Assembly (NCBI GenBank): GCA_013042035.1
Contig: JABDQX010000084.1
Span: forward strand, 1-7,733
Origin: Gammaproteobacteria bacterium
GTDB taxonomy: Bacteria > Pseudomonadota > Gammaproteobacteria > HK1
Direction of reading: 5' to 3'
DNA: 7,733 bases
The notes beneath the pieces are model-generated. The model was not told where the DNA came from and ran no database searches. It saw only the letters and a program-made list of their open reading frames with translations. The position numbers were made by a program, and so were the translations under genes. Shown here piece after piece: positions 1 to 5,850 of the stretch (its first letter is position 1; every line of letters starts with the position of its first letter).

Positions 1-59
1 TTCCAGTAACCGCTTTCCCAACGCAATTGGGTGTATTCGCGCTTTGGAATGGTTACCAT
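1..59 (-). CDS. IS66-type transposase, N-terminal fragment (runs off left edge)
   Basis: Only the first 19 codons lie in the window, read leftward from ATG at 57-59. They give MVTIPKREYTQLRWESGYW. The pattern, a 'VTIPKxEY' opening followed by a 'LxWExxYW' helix, resembles the N-termini of IS66-family DDE transposases, where this segment leads into a coiled-coil and zinc-binding region. The start at 59 was chosen because that motif sits at the extreme N-terminus in the family and a purine-rich GGTGAGGAA lies directly upstream. The frame stays open back to a TAA at 198-200, and ATG 144-146 is an alternative start that would add 29 residues. No TnpB-like partner or terminal inverted repeat was seen upstream. 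The match rests on recall of a short pattern, so the family assignment is tentative. Confidence 0.42.
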   Translation of the reverse strand, partial: MVTIPKREYTQLRWESGYW

Positions 60-449
60 TTCCTCACCAACTGAAGCTCCAATATCCGGGAAAACCCACC
101 CTTGTCCGGCTCCAGGGGAGAAATGTAGACAATTTGCCGCTTCCATGGCCTTTAGTATAACCTGATTGCCACCTCTGACAATGGGTAGACCGAATATTTA
201 CATCCACTTCGAGCATGAGCGTTTTCATCGGTAAACTTCTGATTTTGTAGAATAGCCAAAACAGTAAAACAAATCATTCGGTGTCTGATATTGTGAGTCA
301 TGGTATTTGCCGGTTTGTTCGTGACATATTTGCTCGGCTGGGACAAGAATGTATTTACCATGGCAGTTATTCTCCTGACGCGCCATGGATAGCAGATTGT
401 GCAAATTTTTCAATAGCCCTCAATAAGGCATTCATTGTAAAGCAGAATT
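60..449. other. Gap without a recognisable gene
   Basis: About 390 bases between the putative transposase start and the helicase remnant. Short open frames exist on both strands (for example plus strand 281-493 and minus strand 152-361 and 225-413). None shows a recognisable motif, and they overlap one another. No convincing promoter, tRNA or terminal inverted repeat was seen. Given its flanks, the stretch is probably decayed mobile or defence-island DNA. Confidence 0.5.
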
Positions 450-742
450 TTGAGAACCCCAACTCTCCAGAACCCAAATATGACTGGAACTAAAATGCGC
501 TATGTGGATGCGCATCTTTTTCGCCGACACGGAGATCCCGGATACAAGGATATTTCAGGGAATAATTTGGATCCGCCCCGCAAGATGGAACGCCTGCGCC
601 AGTGGTGCCAGGATGTCAATCAGACGCGGTCCTCTGTGCGACATACCAGCGTGAAAGGCGATTGTGTCTATGTGGACGAAGTGGGATTCAAAAATACAGG
701 CCGCGATCGTTTGAGCATCTAATGGATTCTGGGCAATATGAA
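450..742 (+). pseudogene. C-terminal remnant of a DEAD/DEAH helicase or type III restriction subunit, frameshifted
   Basis: Two adjacent reading frames together rebuild a familiar C-terminal block. The frame open from 450 gives LRQWCQDVNQ and, from about 660, CVYVDEVGF. The frame one step over then continues KYRPRSFEHLM from 692. Large type III restriction (Res) subunits and related superfamily 2 helicases end with a very similar string: WCxDVN, then FVYVDxxGFxKYRPxSFxxL. The break lies at TTC-AAAAATAC (687-697). Inserting one base before the A-run, for example G to make GAA AAA TAC, restores the whole block. Without it the first frame stops at 720-722. Everything N-terminal (helicase motifs, nuclease) is absent, and upstream similarity fades before about 558, so the left boundary is approximate. 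This is a truncated, frameshifted relic with no expected activity. A sequencing error could explain the frameshift but not the missing body of the gene. Confidence 0.62.
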
Positions 743-815
743 GATAGCCATCCAGCAATGGGAAAGGTAGAATCACCAACAAATCAATACGCCGTGTGCA
801 ACGCTAAACGAGCTG

Positions 816-1517
816 ATGTCAATGTTGAAAACCATACTTTTTTTATTCTCTACTCTTATCCTGTGGTGCTCAATCGCCATGGCCGAGCCCACCACGCAGG
901 TTCCCTCCGCTCACTCTCAGACTCAATCGTCAACCAATCATGGGGGCGATACCGAATCAACTTCGACGCAAGAAACGCGCAAAAAACAAGAGAAAGAAAC
1001 CATGCAAAACGCAACCGATTCCAAAGTCCGCTTGAAAACCAACCTTGGCGATATGACTATCGCGCTCAATGCTGAAAAAGCACCGGAGACGGTGGCCAAT
1101 TTTTTAGAGTACGCTCGAAAGGGATTTTACGATGGCACGATATTTCATCGAGTGATCCCCGGTTTCATGATCCAGGGCGGCGGTTTCAAACCGGGCATGG
1201 CGGAAAAGTCCACGTCCGGTGCCATCCGCAATGAAGCGGATAACGGTCTTGCCAACGAAAAAGGAACCATCGCCATGGCGCGGACGTCGGAGCCACATTC
1301 GGCCACCGCGCAATTCTTTATCAATGCCAATAACAACGATTTCCTCAACCATCGATCCCCCACGCCGGACGGTTGGGGTTATTGTGTATTCGGAAAACTC
1401 GTGGACGGGGAATCCGTGCTCGATAAAATCAATAAGGTTTCTACCGGCAATTCCCATGGTCATGGTGATGTCCCCGTGGATGATGTGATTCTGGAGAAGG
1501 TGACGATCGAAGAGTAG
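816..1517 (+). CDS. ppiB: Exported cyclophilin-type peptidyl-prolyl cis-trans isomerase (PpiB-like catalytic domain)
   Basis: Catalyses cis-trans isomerisation of peptide bonds before proline during protein folding. Residues 1-23 form a signal peptide: Lys5, a hydrophobic core over 7-21, and an AMA cleavage site before Glu24. A hydrophilic linker rich in Thr, Ser, Gln, Glu and Lys follows to about residue 68. The cyclophilin domain spans about 70-233. It contains FHRVIPGFMIQGGGF, with catalytic Arg112, Phe117 and Gln120, and the AMART...SATAQFFIN core at about 153-170. The C-terminal WGYCVF...DVP...VI pattern resembles E. coli PpiB (cytoplasmic) more than periplasmic PpiA, so this is a PpiB-type domain with an added export signal. 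No strong Shine-Dalgarno precedes 816. Met3 (822) is an alternative start, and an internal ATG at 1002 would give a 171-residue form without the signal. lpxH lies downstream, as in E. coli, but with one extra gene between. Confidence 0.93.
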   Translation: MSMLKTILFLFSTLILWCSIAMAEPTTQVPSAHSQTQSSTNHGGDTESTSTQETRKKQEKETMQNATDSKVRLKTNLGDMTIALNAEKAPETVANFLEYARKGFYDGTIFHRVIPGFMIQGGGFKPGMAEKSTSGAIRNEADNGLANEKGTIAMARTSEPHSATAQFFINANNNDFLNHRSPTPDGWGYCVFGKLVDGESVLDKINKVSTGNSHGHGDVPVDDVILEKVTIEE

Positions 1518-1528
1518 GTGCCCTCACC

Positions 1529-2101
1529 ATGTCGGAAGCCGACGCGATACAAGATCGAGTCCTGATCAAAATCACGGAACTCCTGCAACAGATCCATCAG
1601 GACTCCGAACAACATCAGGCACTGATGAAGCAGGCAATCGAATATCAGCGCCAGCAAGTAGAGTATCAGCGCAAAGAAGCCAAATATCAGCGCTACGAGT
1701 TTCGTTTATCGCTTGCCGTCACAGTGACCGTGCTCATCGGGATCGTCGTCGTCCTCTACGATATGCGTGGCGTTCTCGACAAAGCGCATGGGGAAATGGC
1801 GGAGATGTTGGGACACATGGTGCATATGCAAAAGTACATGGGCAACATGAGCGACCAAATGACCTTGATGGCGAAAGACATGGGATCGATAGACAAGAAT
1901 GTCGACGGAATGCGGGTCGATATGGGCTCAATCAATGAGACCATGACGCGAATGGATAACCGCATGGCCGGCATCGAAATGACCATGGGTTACATGGGCG
2001 GCAACATGGGCTATATGGCCGATAGGGTGGGGCTTATGGGTAAAAACACTTCCACCATGGCGGCGCCGATGTCCTTTTTTCCATTTGGTAGTATGAAGTA
2101 A
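1529..2101 (+). CDS. Single-pass membrane protein with a methionine-core coiled coil, function unknown
   Basis: This 190-residue protein is not a family I recognise. Residues 1-58 are hydrophilic and probably helical, with YQR repeated at exact heptad spacing (39-41, 46-48, 53-55). Residues 60-77 form one strongly hydrophobic membrane segment. The basic N-terminal flank (Lys and Arg at 48-59) suggests the N-terminus is cytoplasmic and residues 79-190 are periplasmic. From Met90 to Met170 every position of a 3-4 spacing is Met, Ile or Val: 24 positions, of which 19 are Met. Met makes up about a fifth of residues 79-190. Local duplication is visible (DMGSI at 117-121 and 131-135; MGYM at 153-156 and 160-163). 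The start 11 bases after the cyclophilin stop, with AGAGTAGGTG overlapping that stop as a ribosome site, suggests translational coupling. A Met-lined coiled coil could mediate oligomerisation, bind Cu(I)/Ag(I) or scavenge oxidants. None of these is shown by the sequence. Confidence 0.85.
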   Translation: MSEADAIQDRVLIKITELLQQIHQDSEQHQALMKQAIEYQRQQVEYQRKEAKYQRYEFRLSLAVTVTVLIGIVVVLYDMRGVLDKAHGEMAEMLGHMVHMQKYMGNMSDQMTLMAKDMGSIDKNVDGMRVDMGSINETMTRMDNRMAGIEMTMGYMGGNMGYMADRVGLMGKNTSTMAAPMSFFPFGSMK

Positions 2102-2175
2102 TCCGCCACGCCGAAATGGAAATCGATAGATGGTGAATTCACAACACTGGTAAAGTCCGAGGTATATAGTCGATC

Positions 2176-2898
2176 ATGACTACTTTCTTTGTATCCGATG
2201 TTCATCTGAGTGAAAGTCGGGAAAAGTCGACAGATGCCTTTTTATCCTTTTTGGATAATGGTACCCGTGGCGCCAGCGCGCTCTATATCTTGGGAGATCT
2301 GTTCGATCTCTGGCTGGGCGATGACGATACGAGATTCCCGCATCTATTTATTCTCGATGCGCTCAAGCGAGTCACGGCGCGGGGCATATCGGTGGGTGTG
2401 TTACATGGAAACCATGATTTTCTATTGGGCGCGGGATTCGAAAAACGGACCGGTTGCCGGTTGCTACCGGATCCTTATGTCGTCGATTTGTATGGGACGA
2501 GTGTGCTACTGAGCCACGGTGACATACTGTGCACCGACGATGTAGCCTATCAGGCGTACCGCAGTCAGGTCCGTGACCCGGAACAGCAACACCTTTTTCT
2601 TGCGCTCCCCATGAAACAACGCCTGCTAAAAGCGGCCGTTCTTCAGGGCACATCAAAGGAGGCCGTGCAAGGGAAAGCTCAACACATTATGGATGTAAAC
2701 AAGGATGCAGTGGAACAAATGATGTTGGCGCATAACGTACGACATCTGGTTCATGGACATACGCACCGCCCCGGTATTCATGGGGTATCGCTGAGCGGCC
2801 AAACCGCAACCCGAATCGTGCTTGGCGACTGGTATGAGCAAGGTAGCGATAACATTCTGATTTGGGAAAAGGATACCTTTCGGCTGGCCACGGTTTGA
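2176..2898 (+). CDS. lpxH: UDP-2,3-diacylglucosamine diphosphatase LpxH
   Basis: Hydrolyses UDP-2,3-diacylglucosamine to lipid X and UMP, the fourth step of lipid A synthesis, at the cytoplasmic face of the inner membrane. It is a calcineurin-like metallophosphoesterase. All signature motifs are present: SDVHL (Asp8, His10), GDLFDLW (Asp41), LHGNHDF (Asn79), SHGD (His114) and HGHTH (His195, His197). These ligands sit at the same residue numbers as in E. coli LpxH, and the 240-residue length is the same. The LpxH-specific LFDLWLGDDD and the helical insert around 125-175 separate it from generic phosphoesterases. The ATG at 2176 puts SDVH at the family's usual position. The ribosome site is poor, with only CGAGGT about 12 bases upstream. 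The gene follows the cyclophilin and Met-rich protein genes on the same strand after 74 bases, so cotranscription is plausible. The protein appears intact and should be essential. Confidence 0.97.
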   Translation: MTTFFVSDVHLSESREKSTDAFLSFLDNGTRGASALYILGDLFDLWLGDDDTRFPHLFILDALKRVTARGISVGVLHGNHDFLLGAGFEKRTGCRLLPDPYVVDLYGTSVLLSHGDILCTDDVAYQAYRSQVRDPEQQHLFLALPMKQRLLKAAVLQGTSKEAVQGKAQHIMDVNKDAVEQMMLAHNVRHLVHGHTHRPGIHGVSLSGQTATRIVLGDWYEQGSDNILIWEKDTFRLATV

Positions 2899-2969
2899 TA
2901 CGGATAGTCGTGCGAAAAATACGGAAAAGAGCGCCCGCTATCACTTCCTGGCTTAAGGCGATTTCTGTC

Positions 2970-2998
2970 AAAGAACATACCAGCTTGCTTGTTCTTTT
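2970..2998 (+). terminator. Weak candidate terminator hairpin after lpxH
   Basis: AAAGAACA at 2970-2977 pairs perfectly with TGTTCTTT at 2990-2997 across a 12-base loop, and one further T precedes GCCC. It lies about 70 bases past the lpxH stop. The stem is AT-rich (2 G:C pairs of 8), and the T-run is inside the stem rather than after it, so it would be a poor intrinsic terminator. It could act with Rho, protect the 3' end or be chance. Confidence 0.28.
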
Positions 2999-3199
2999 GC
3001 CCGTCTTCCGCGTTACGTCAACAGTTACATAGAACGACTATGCGCCTGTTGCCGTGCCTTGAATACGAACAAAAATACGGCGCAATCTGGTATATTCTTT
3101 TCTGGCAATCACCTAAAGTCACCCCCCCGCATTGTTATCCGCATCCACTGATTTTTCCCTGGGAGCGCTGCCTTCCTAGCGGCTATTGGGCGTTATTCC

Positions 3200-3223
3200 A
3201 AAAAAGCCGACAAGATTGCCAGC
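3200..3223 (-). terminator. Candidate intrinsic terminator of the serine hydrolase gene
   Basis: Read on the minus strand, GCTGGC (3223-3218) pairs with GTCGGC (3211-3206) across a six-base loop, with two G-U wobbles, and is followed directly by six T residues (3205-3200). It lies about 50 bases beyond the hydrolase stop codon and points in the right direction. Hairpin plus adjacent T-tract is the classic Rho-independent layout. The short wobbled stem keeps confidence moderate. Confidence 0.5.
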
Positions 3224-3272
3224 GCCCCCAGCGCAAGTCGATAGTGGCATGGACAGGGTTCATTCCGAATGA

Positions 3273-4406
3273 TTACAAACCTTCACGTCCTCGCCGCCTG
3301 GGACTGCGGGGATCACGAGCGTTATATCCAAGGAGCAGGGCCAAAAACTTTTTATCCGACCACGCCTGCCCAGAACCTTTATGACGAACCGAGTCCCCCT
3401 GGCGAACAATCACGGTATCGAGCGATCGAATAATAAACAATCTCTGATCTCCCTTACCGCCTGCCGCAATGATATCTTCCAGCATTCTCCGACCGGCAGA
3501 ACCTGGAGATGGACGGCCCGAATCATCTCTCCCGGCCCGGGAAGGCCGTCGACGAACTCTCTCGCTTTTCCTGCCCGCGTTACTTACGTTCAGCCAAACC
3601 GTCATACCATAGCCAGGATTGGCGGTGCTTCCCGTGAGCATAATATCGAGCAAATCGGATCGCACGAGTTGATTATCCAGCCAGATACCTCTTTTGTTGA
3701 GGAGTTCTCCGAATTTTGCCCACTCCCGCGCTGTTGTCCACGCACCGGCAGCCATGATTGGATTGCCGACCTTGTCACGGGTCCAGTTGGCCACGGTAAG
3801 ATCGATAGGGTGAAAGACTCGACGCTCAAGATATTTCACAGGATCGGCGCCCAGCTTTCTTTTCAGCAACAGACCAAATGCCGTCAGATGGCTTGGACCA
3901 TAAGTGAATGAGTTTCCTGGCATATCGCGGCTGGGAATATCGATAACGCGCGCGAATATATCCTTTTGATGAGGATTGCCCTCGAGCACGCCCTTGCCGG
4001 ACTCCAAACCGCTGGTAAAGGCCAGCAGGTGTCGAACGGTTATCTGGGATTTGCGGGGATCCTCACGCCATTCGGTAATCGTATCCACCACCGGTTCGTC
4101 CAATGTCAAAAGCCCATCCTGCACGGCGGCCATCGCCAACACACCCCAGAAGCTTTTGGTTCCACTGGCCAGTTTGTGCGGCAGCGTTGCCCCATCCGCG
4201 TCGTGGTAGTCTTCAAAAATGATTTTTCCACCCCGCATCACCAGGAAGGATTGACCGCCATGCTGGCGTGAATAGGCAGCCGCTTTGTGAAAATTTTCCG
4301 ATTGATACATGGTTTTTTCTCGCTGTGCGCCATGCGCGGGCCAAACCAAACAAGTCAGCATCATGGAAACCAAGACGAGAATAAATGGTGTTTTTTGATA
4401 ATTCAC
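3273..4406 (-). CDS. Exported beta-lactamase-like serine hydrolase
   Basis: A 377-residue member of the serine beta-lactamase / penicillin-binding-protein-like superfamily (COG1680 type), which includes esterases, peptidases and amidases; the substrate here is unknown. Residues 1-26 form a signal peptide (Lys5, hydrophobic 8-22, cleavage near AHG-A), so it probably acts in the periplasm. The nucleophile motif is S81-G-T-K84 in LASGTKSFWG. HLLAFTSGL at 126-134 is the conserved family segment, and Tyr169 in FTYGPSH is the second catalytic motif. Near the C-terminus, AAGGKGDQRLFII and VIVRQGD match the block replacing the KTG motif in this family. An Arg-rich tail (PRSPRRRGREGL) extends past the usual end. 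The GTG at 4404-4406 was chosen because a run of six G lies just upstream and it places the signal peptide at the N-terminus. The frame is open to 4502, but those extra residues would bury the signal. It lies 117 bases downstream of the propeller gene on the same strand. Confidence 0.86.
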   Translation of the reverse strand: MNYQKTPFILVLVSMMLTCLVWPAHGAQREKTMYQSENFHKAAAYSRQHGGQSFLVMRGGKIIFEDYHDADGATLPHKLASGTKSFWGVLAMAAVQDGLLTLDEPVVDTITEWREDPRKSQITVRHLLAFTSGLESGKGVLEGNPHQKDIFARVIDIPSRDMPGNSFTYGPSHLTAFGLLLKRKLGADPVKYLERRVFHPIDLTVANWTRDKVGNPIMAAGAWTTAREWAKFGELLNKRGIWLDNQLVRSDLLDIMLTGSTANPGYGMTVWLNVSNAGRKSERVRRRPSRAGRDDSGRPSPGSAGRRMLEDIIAAGGKGDQRLFIIRSLDTVIVRQGDSVRHKGSGQAWSDKKFLALLLGYNARDPRSPRRRGREGL

Positions 4407-4409
4407 GTT

Positions 4410-4415
4410 CCCCCC
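4410..4415 (-). promoter_or_regulatory. Ribosome binding site of the serine hydrolase
   Basis: Six consecutive G residues on the minus strand (complement of 4410-4415) end three bases before the GTG at 4406. This is the only good Shine-Dalgarno-like element near the possible starts and supports the GTG over the upstream in-frame ATG at 4502. Confidence 0.45.
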
Positions 4416-4456
4416 ATGTTCAACTTTTCCGGAAGTCGTTATTTTCAGTTTATTAC

Positions 4457-4506
4457 AGTCCAAAAAGGACTTTACTGGAAAATAGCGTGGTTGAGAAATC
4501 AACCGC
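4457..4506 (-). other. Two adjacent hairpins between the propeller and serine hydrolase genes
   Basis: In the 117-base gap, GGTTGA (4489-4494) and TCAACC (4499-4504) form a perfect six-pair stem around a four-base loop. Just beyond on the minus strand, AGTCC (4457-4461) and GGACT (4467-4471) form a five-pair stem whose loop reads TTTTT on that strand. The first lies about 20 bases after the propeller stop codon. Neither is followed by a clean T-run. They may weaken read-through, stabilise an upstream 3' end or process a shared transcript, and chance cannot be excluded for the shorter one. Confidence 0.35.
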
Positions 4507-4523
4507 CCACGGAGAGACGCCCA

Positions 4524-5813
4524 TTATTTTCCAACCCATAGCTGCCGCTCTCGCGTCCCATCAAGATTCTCGATATCGAAGGCAAGGACAATCGCTTTGC
4601 CCACCGAGAGCGCCTGACAACTCTCGATCTGATAAAAGCCTGCAAAATCCGGTTGCCGGATGGTTGCCCATTCTTCCCCATCCTCGCTCATCCACAATTG
4701 GAATCCCGCCTTGTTCCAGGTTGCGAGGAATAGCGCCTGATCGTTGGCGGCAAAAGAAAGTGGCATCATTTTATCCAGCCGATCAAGGCCAGGGCCCAAA
4801 CCGGACAGGGGTACCTGAAGCCCCTGGGGGCTGGTTCTGAGCGTACCGATGAGTAATTCCCATCGACCGCTTCGATGCAGTCGAATCACCTCGAATCCCG
4901 GGTCCTCACCGTACCTTGCCGCCGTGGCTTGCCTGGAAAAATCGGCTTCGGCCACGATATAAAGAGCATCTTTGTGCACCACCATGGAAAGCACTTCGGT
5001 ATTGTGGGCATATCCATAGGCACCCCTGATCAGAACAGGTTCCCACATTTCCCGTGGATCGGACGTATTCGGATCGGATGCATCCGTGTCTTTTTGCCGC
5101 CATATCTCAAACCCCCGCGCGGCGTTGGCAGCGGCGGCATACAGCACGCCCCCAAAGGAGATCAACGTCGATACGGCACGGTTATCCTGCTGCCCGAATC
5201 CTGGCAGGCAGGCTTGCACCCAGGCCGCTTCTCCACGGCCATACGGACAATGCAAAAGCAGATTCGGTGCTATTTCCGCTCCATCGGCGGGCACACCGAA
5301 CAGATGGTCACGGTGAACCAACAGTTGCCGAAAAACAAAGTAATGATTAACCTCCGTGTTTACTCTCCCAACCAGGGAATCTTGGTCGCTCCCGATAATC
5401 TTCTCCGGAGTGTTCTCCGAGGGCTCGCCACTTTCAACGGTAAAGTGCTTTCCATCCTCGGATCGCAGGAGTTCCACACCCAGACAGGAGGTAAAGCGAA
5501 TCAATATCACATCCGGCCCGGTTTCCGAGGCGGTAATGATCCTGATTTCACTACGAACGCCCGGAGTGGATAATGTCCGATCCCATTCGCCCGTCAACTG
5601 ACCGGTGTAAACCGTTATCCAGCGTTCCTGCTCCAATGAGTAGGCAAACACGCGCCGGCTGTCCACCGATTGGTCGTGTTCATGGGTAATCTCGGCAAGG
5701 TAGATGCCGCCAAGATAGGACACAACAGCGAAATCGGCATCGTGATCCGCCTGCCGTATCCCACTCCCTAACGGGGTAATATTCGCGAAGGAAAAATTTT
5801 TATCCACGTTCAC
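4524..5813 (-). CDS. Predicted beta-propeller protein, function unknown
   Basis: This 429-residue protein shows repeated units of about 40-60 residues: a hydrophobic strand pair, then G(F/V)(E/Q)(I/L/V) with W, L or I next, then a charged turn and a (W/F)xxx strand. The clearest are GVELLRSEDGKHFTV (112-126), GFEIWR (234-239) before MWEPV (256-260), GFEVIRLHRSGRWELLI (306-322) and GFQLWMSEDGEEWATI (370-385). GFGQQDN followed by GGVLYAAAAN resembles repeats in propeller proteins that read GFGxxxN...GxLYAGTxN...EIWRSxDG. I count about seven blades (near 29-70, 88-126, 158-200, 211-262, 272-322, 350-386 and 397-429). The final RQLWVGK lacks its outer strand, which the N-terminal NFSFANITPLG could supply as a ring closure. 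The SEDG turns resemble sialidase Asp-boxes, but no sialidase active site is visible. There is no signal peptide or membrane segment. The GTG at 5813 is the longest start; GTG 5805-5807 is an alternative, and neither has a clear ribosome site. Confidence 0.8.
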   Translation of the reverse strand: MNVDKNFSFANITPLGSGIRQADHDADFAVVSYLGGIYLAEITHEHDQSVDSRRVFAYSLEQERWITVYTGQLTGEWDRTLSTPGVRSEIRIITASETGPDVILIRFTSCLGVELLRSEDGKHFTVESGEPSENTPEKIIGSDQDSLVGRVNTEVNHYFVFRQLLVHRDHLFGVPADGAEIAPNLLLHCPYGRGEAAWVQACLPGFGQQDNRAVSTLISFGGVLYAAAANAARGFEIWRQKDTDASDPNTSDPREMWEPVLIRGAYGYAHNTEVLSMVVHKDALYIVAEADFSRQATAARYGEDPGFEVIRLHRSGRWELLIGTLRTSPQGLQVPLSGLGPGLDRLDKMMPLSFAANDQALFLATWNKAGFQLWMSEDGEEWATIRQPDFAGFYQIESCQALSVGKAIVLAFDIENLDGTRERQLWVGK

Positions 5814-5850
5814 TATGGCAGTACAAAAAAACGCCCCGGAAGATCAGATG
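5776..5850. promoter_or_regulatory. Divergent start region of the propeller and M50-HlyD genes
   Basis: The minus-strand GTG (5811-5813) and the plus-strand ATG (5815-5817) are separated by one base, so each gene's promoter and leader would lie inside the other's coding sequence unless a later start is used. TAATAT at 5776-5781 is a possible plus-strand -10 box, but no good -35 sits 16-18 bases upstream. GGAAG at 5838-5842 is well placed as a ribosome site for the in-frame ATG at 5848. That start would open a gap of about 34 bases between the genes. Confidence 0.35.

Larger units (their letters stand above)
2899..3272. other. Gene-free stretch between convergent lpxH and serine hydrolase genes
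   Basis: About 370 bases separate two converging genes. It holds a weak hairpin after lpxH (2970-2998) and a better terminator candidate for the minus-strand hydrolase (3200-3223). A plus-strand open frame (2989-3384) crosses it. It begins without a ribosome site, is rich in Trp, Pro and Arg, has no recognisable motif and runs into the antisense of the hydrolase, so I do not call it a gene. Confidence 0.55.

Noticed and set aside
281..493. 70-residue plus-strand open frame in the left gap
   Set aside because: No recognisable motif, and overlaps equally uninformative minus-strand frames in decayed DNA.
602..1075. 157-residue plus-strand open frame taken as an independent gene
   Set aside because: Its first part is the shifted-frame tail of the helicase remnant, and the rest overlaps the cyclophilin signal peptide and linker in another frame.
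2133..2142. Perfect palindrome GTGAATTCAC upstream of lpxH, as a possible operator
   Set aside because: A 10-base palindrome is expected several times by chance in a window this size, and no second copy or promoter accompanies it.
3091..3096. TATATT as a -10 promoter box
   Set aside because: No acceptable -35 element at 16-18 bases and no plus-strand gene downstream to drive.
2989..3384. 131-residue plus-strand open frame between lpxH and the hydrolase
   Set aside because: No ribosome site, no recognisable motif, unusual Trp/Pro/Arg-rich composition, and its 3' third is antisense to the well-supported serine hydrolase.
3381..3911. 176-residue plus-strand open frame
   Set aside because: Antisense to the serine hydrolase catalytic region, with no motif or ribosome site.
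4875..5573. 232-residue plus-strand open frame
   Set aside because: Wholly antisense to the propeller gene, which has coherent internal repeats. The frame shows no domain and is best explained as a shadow.
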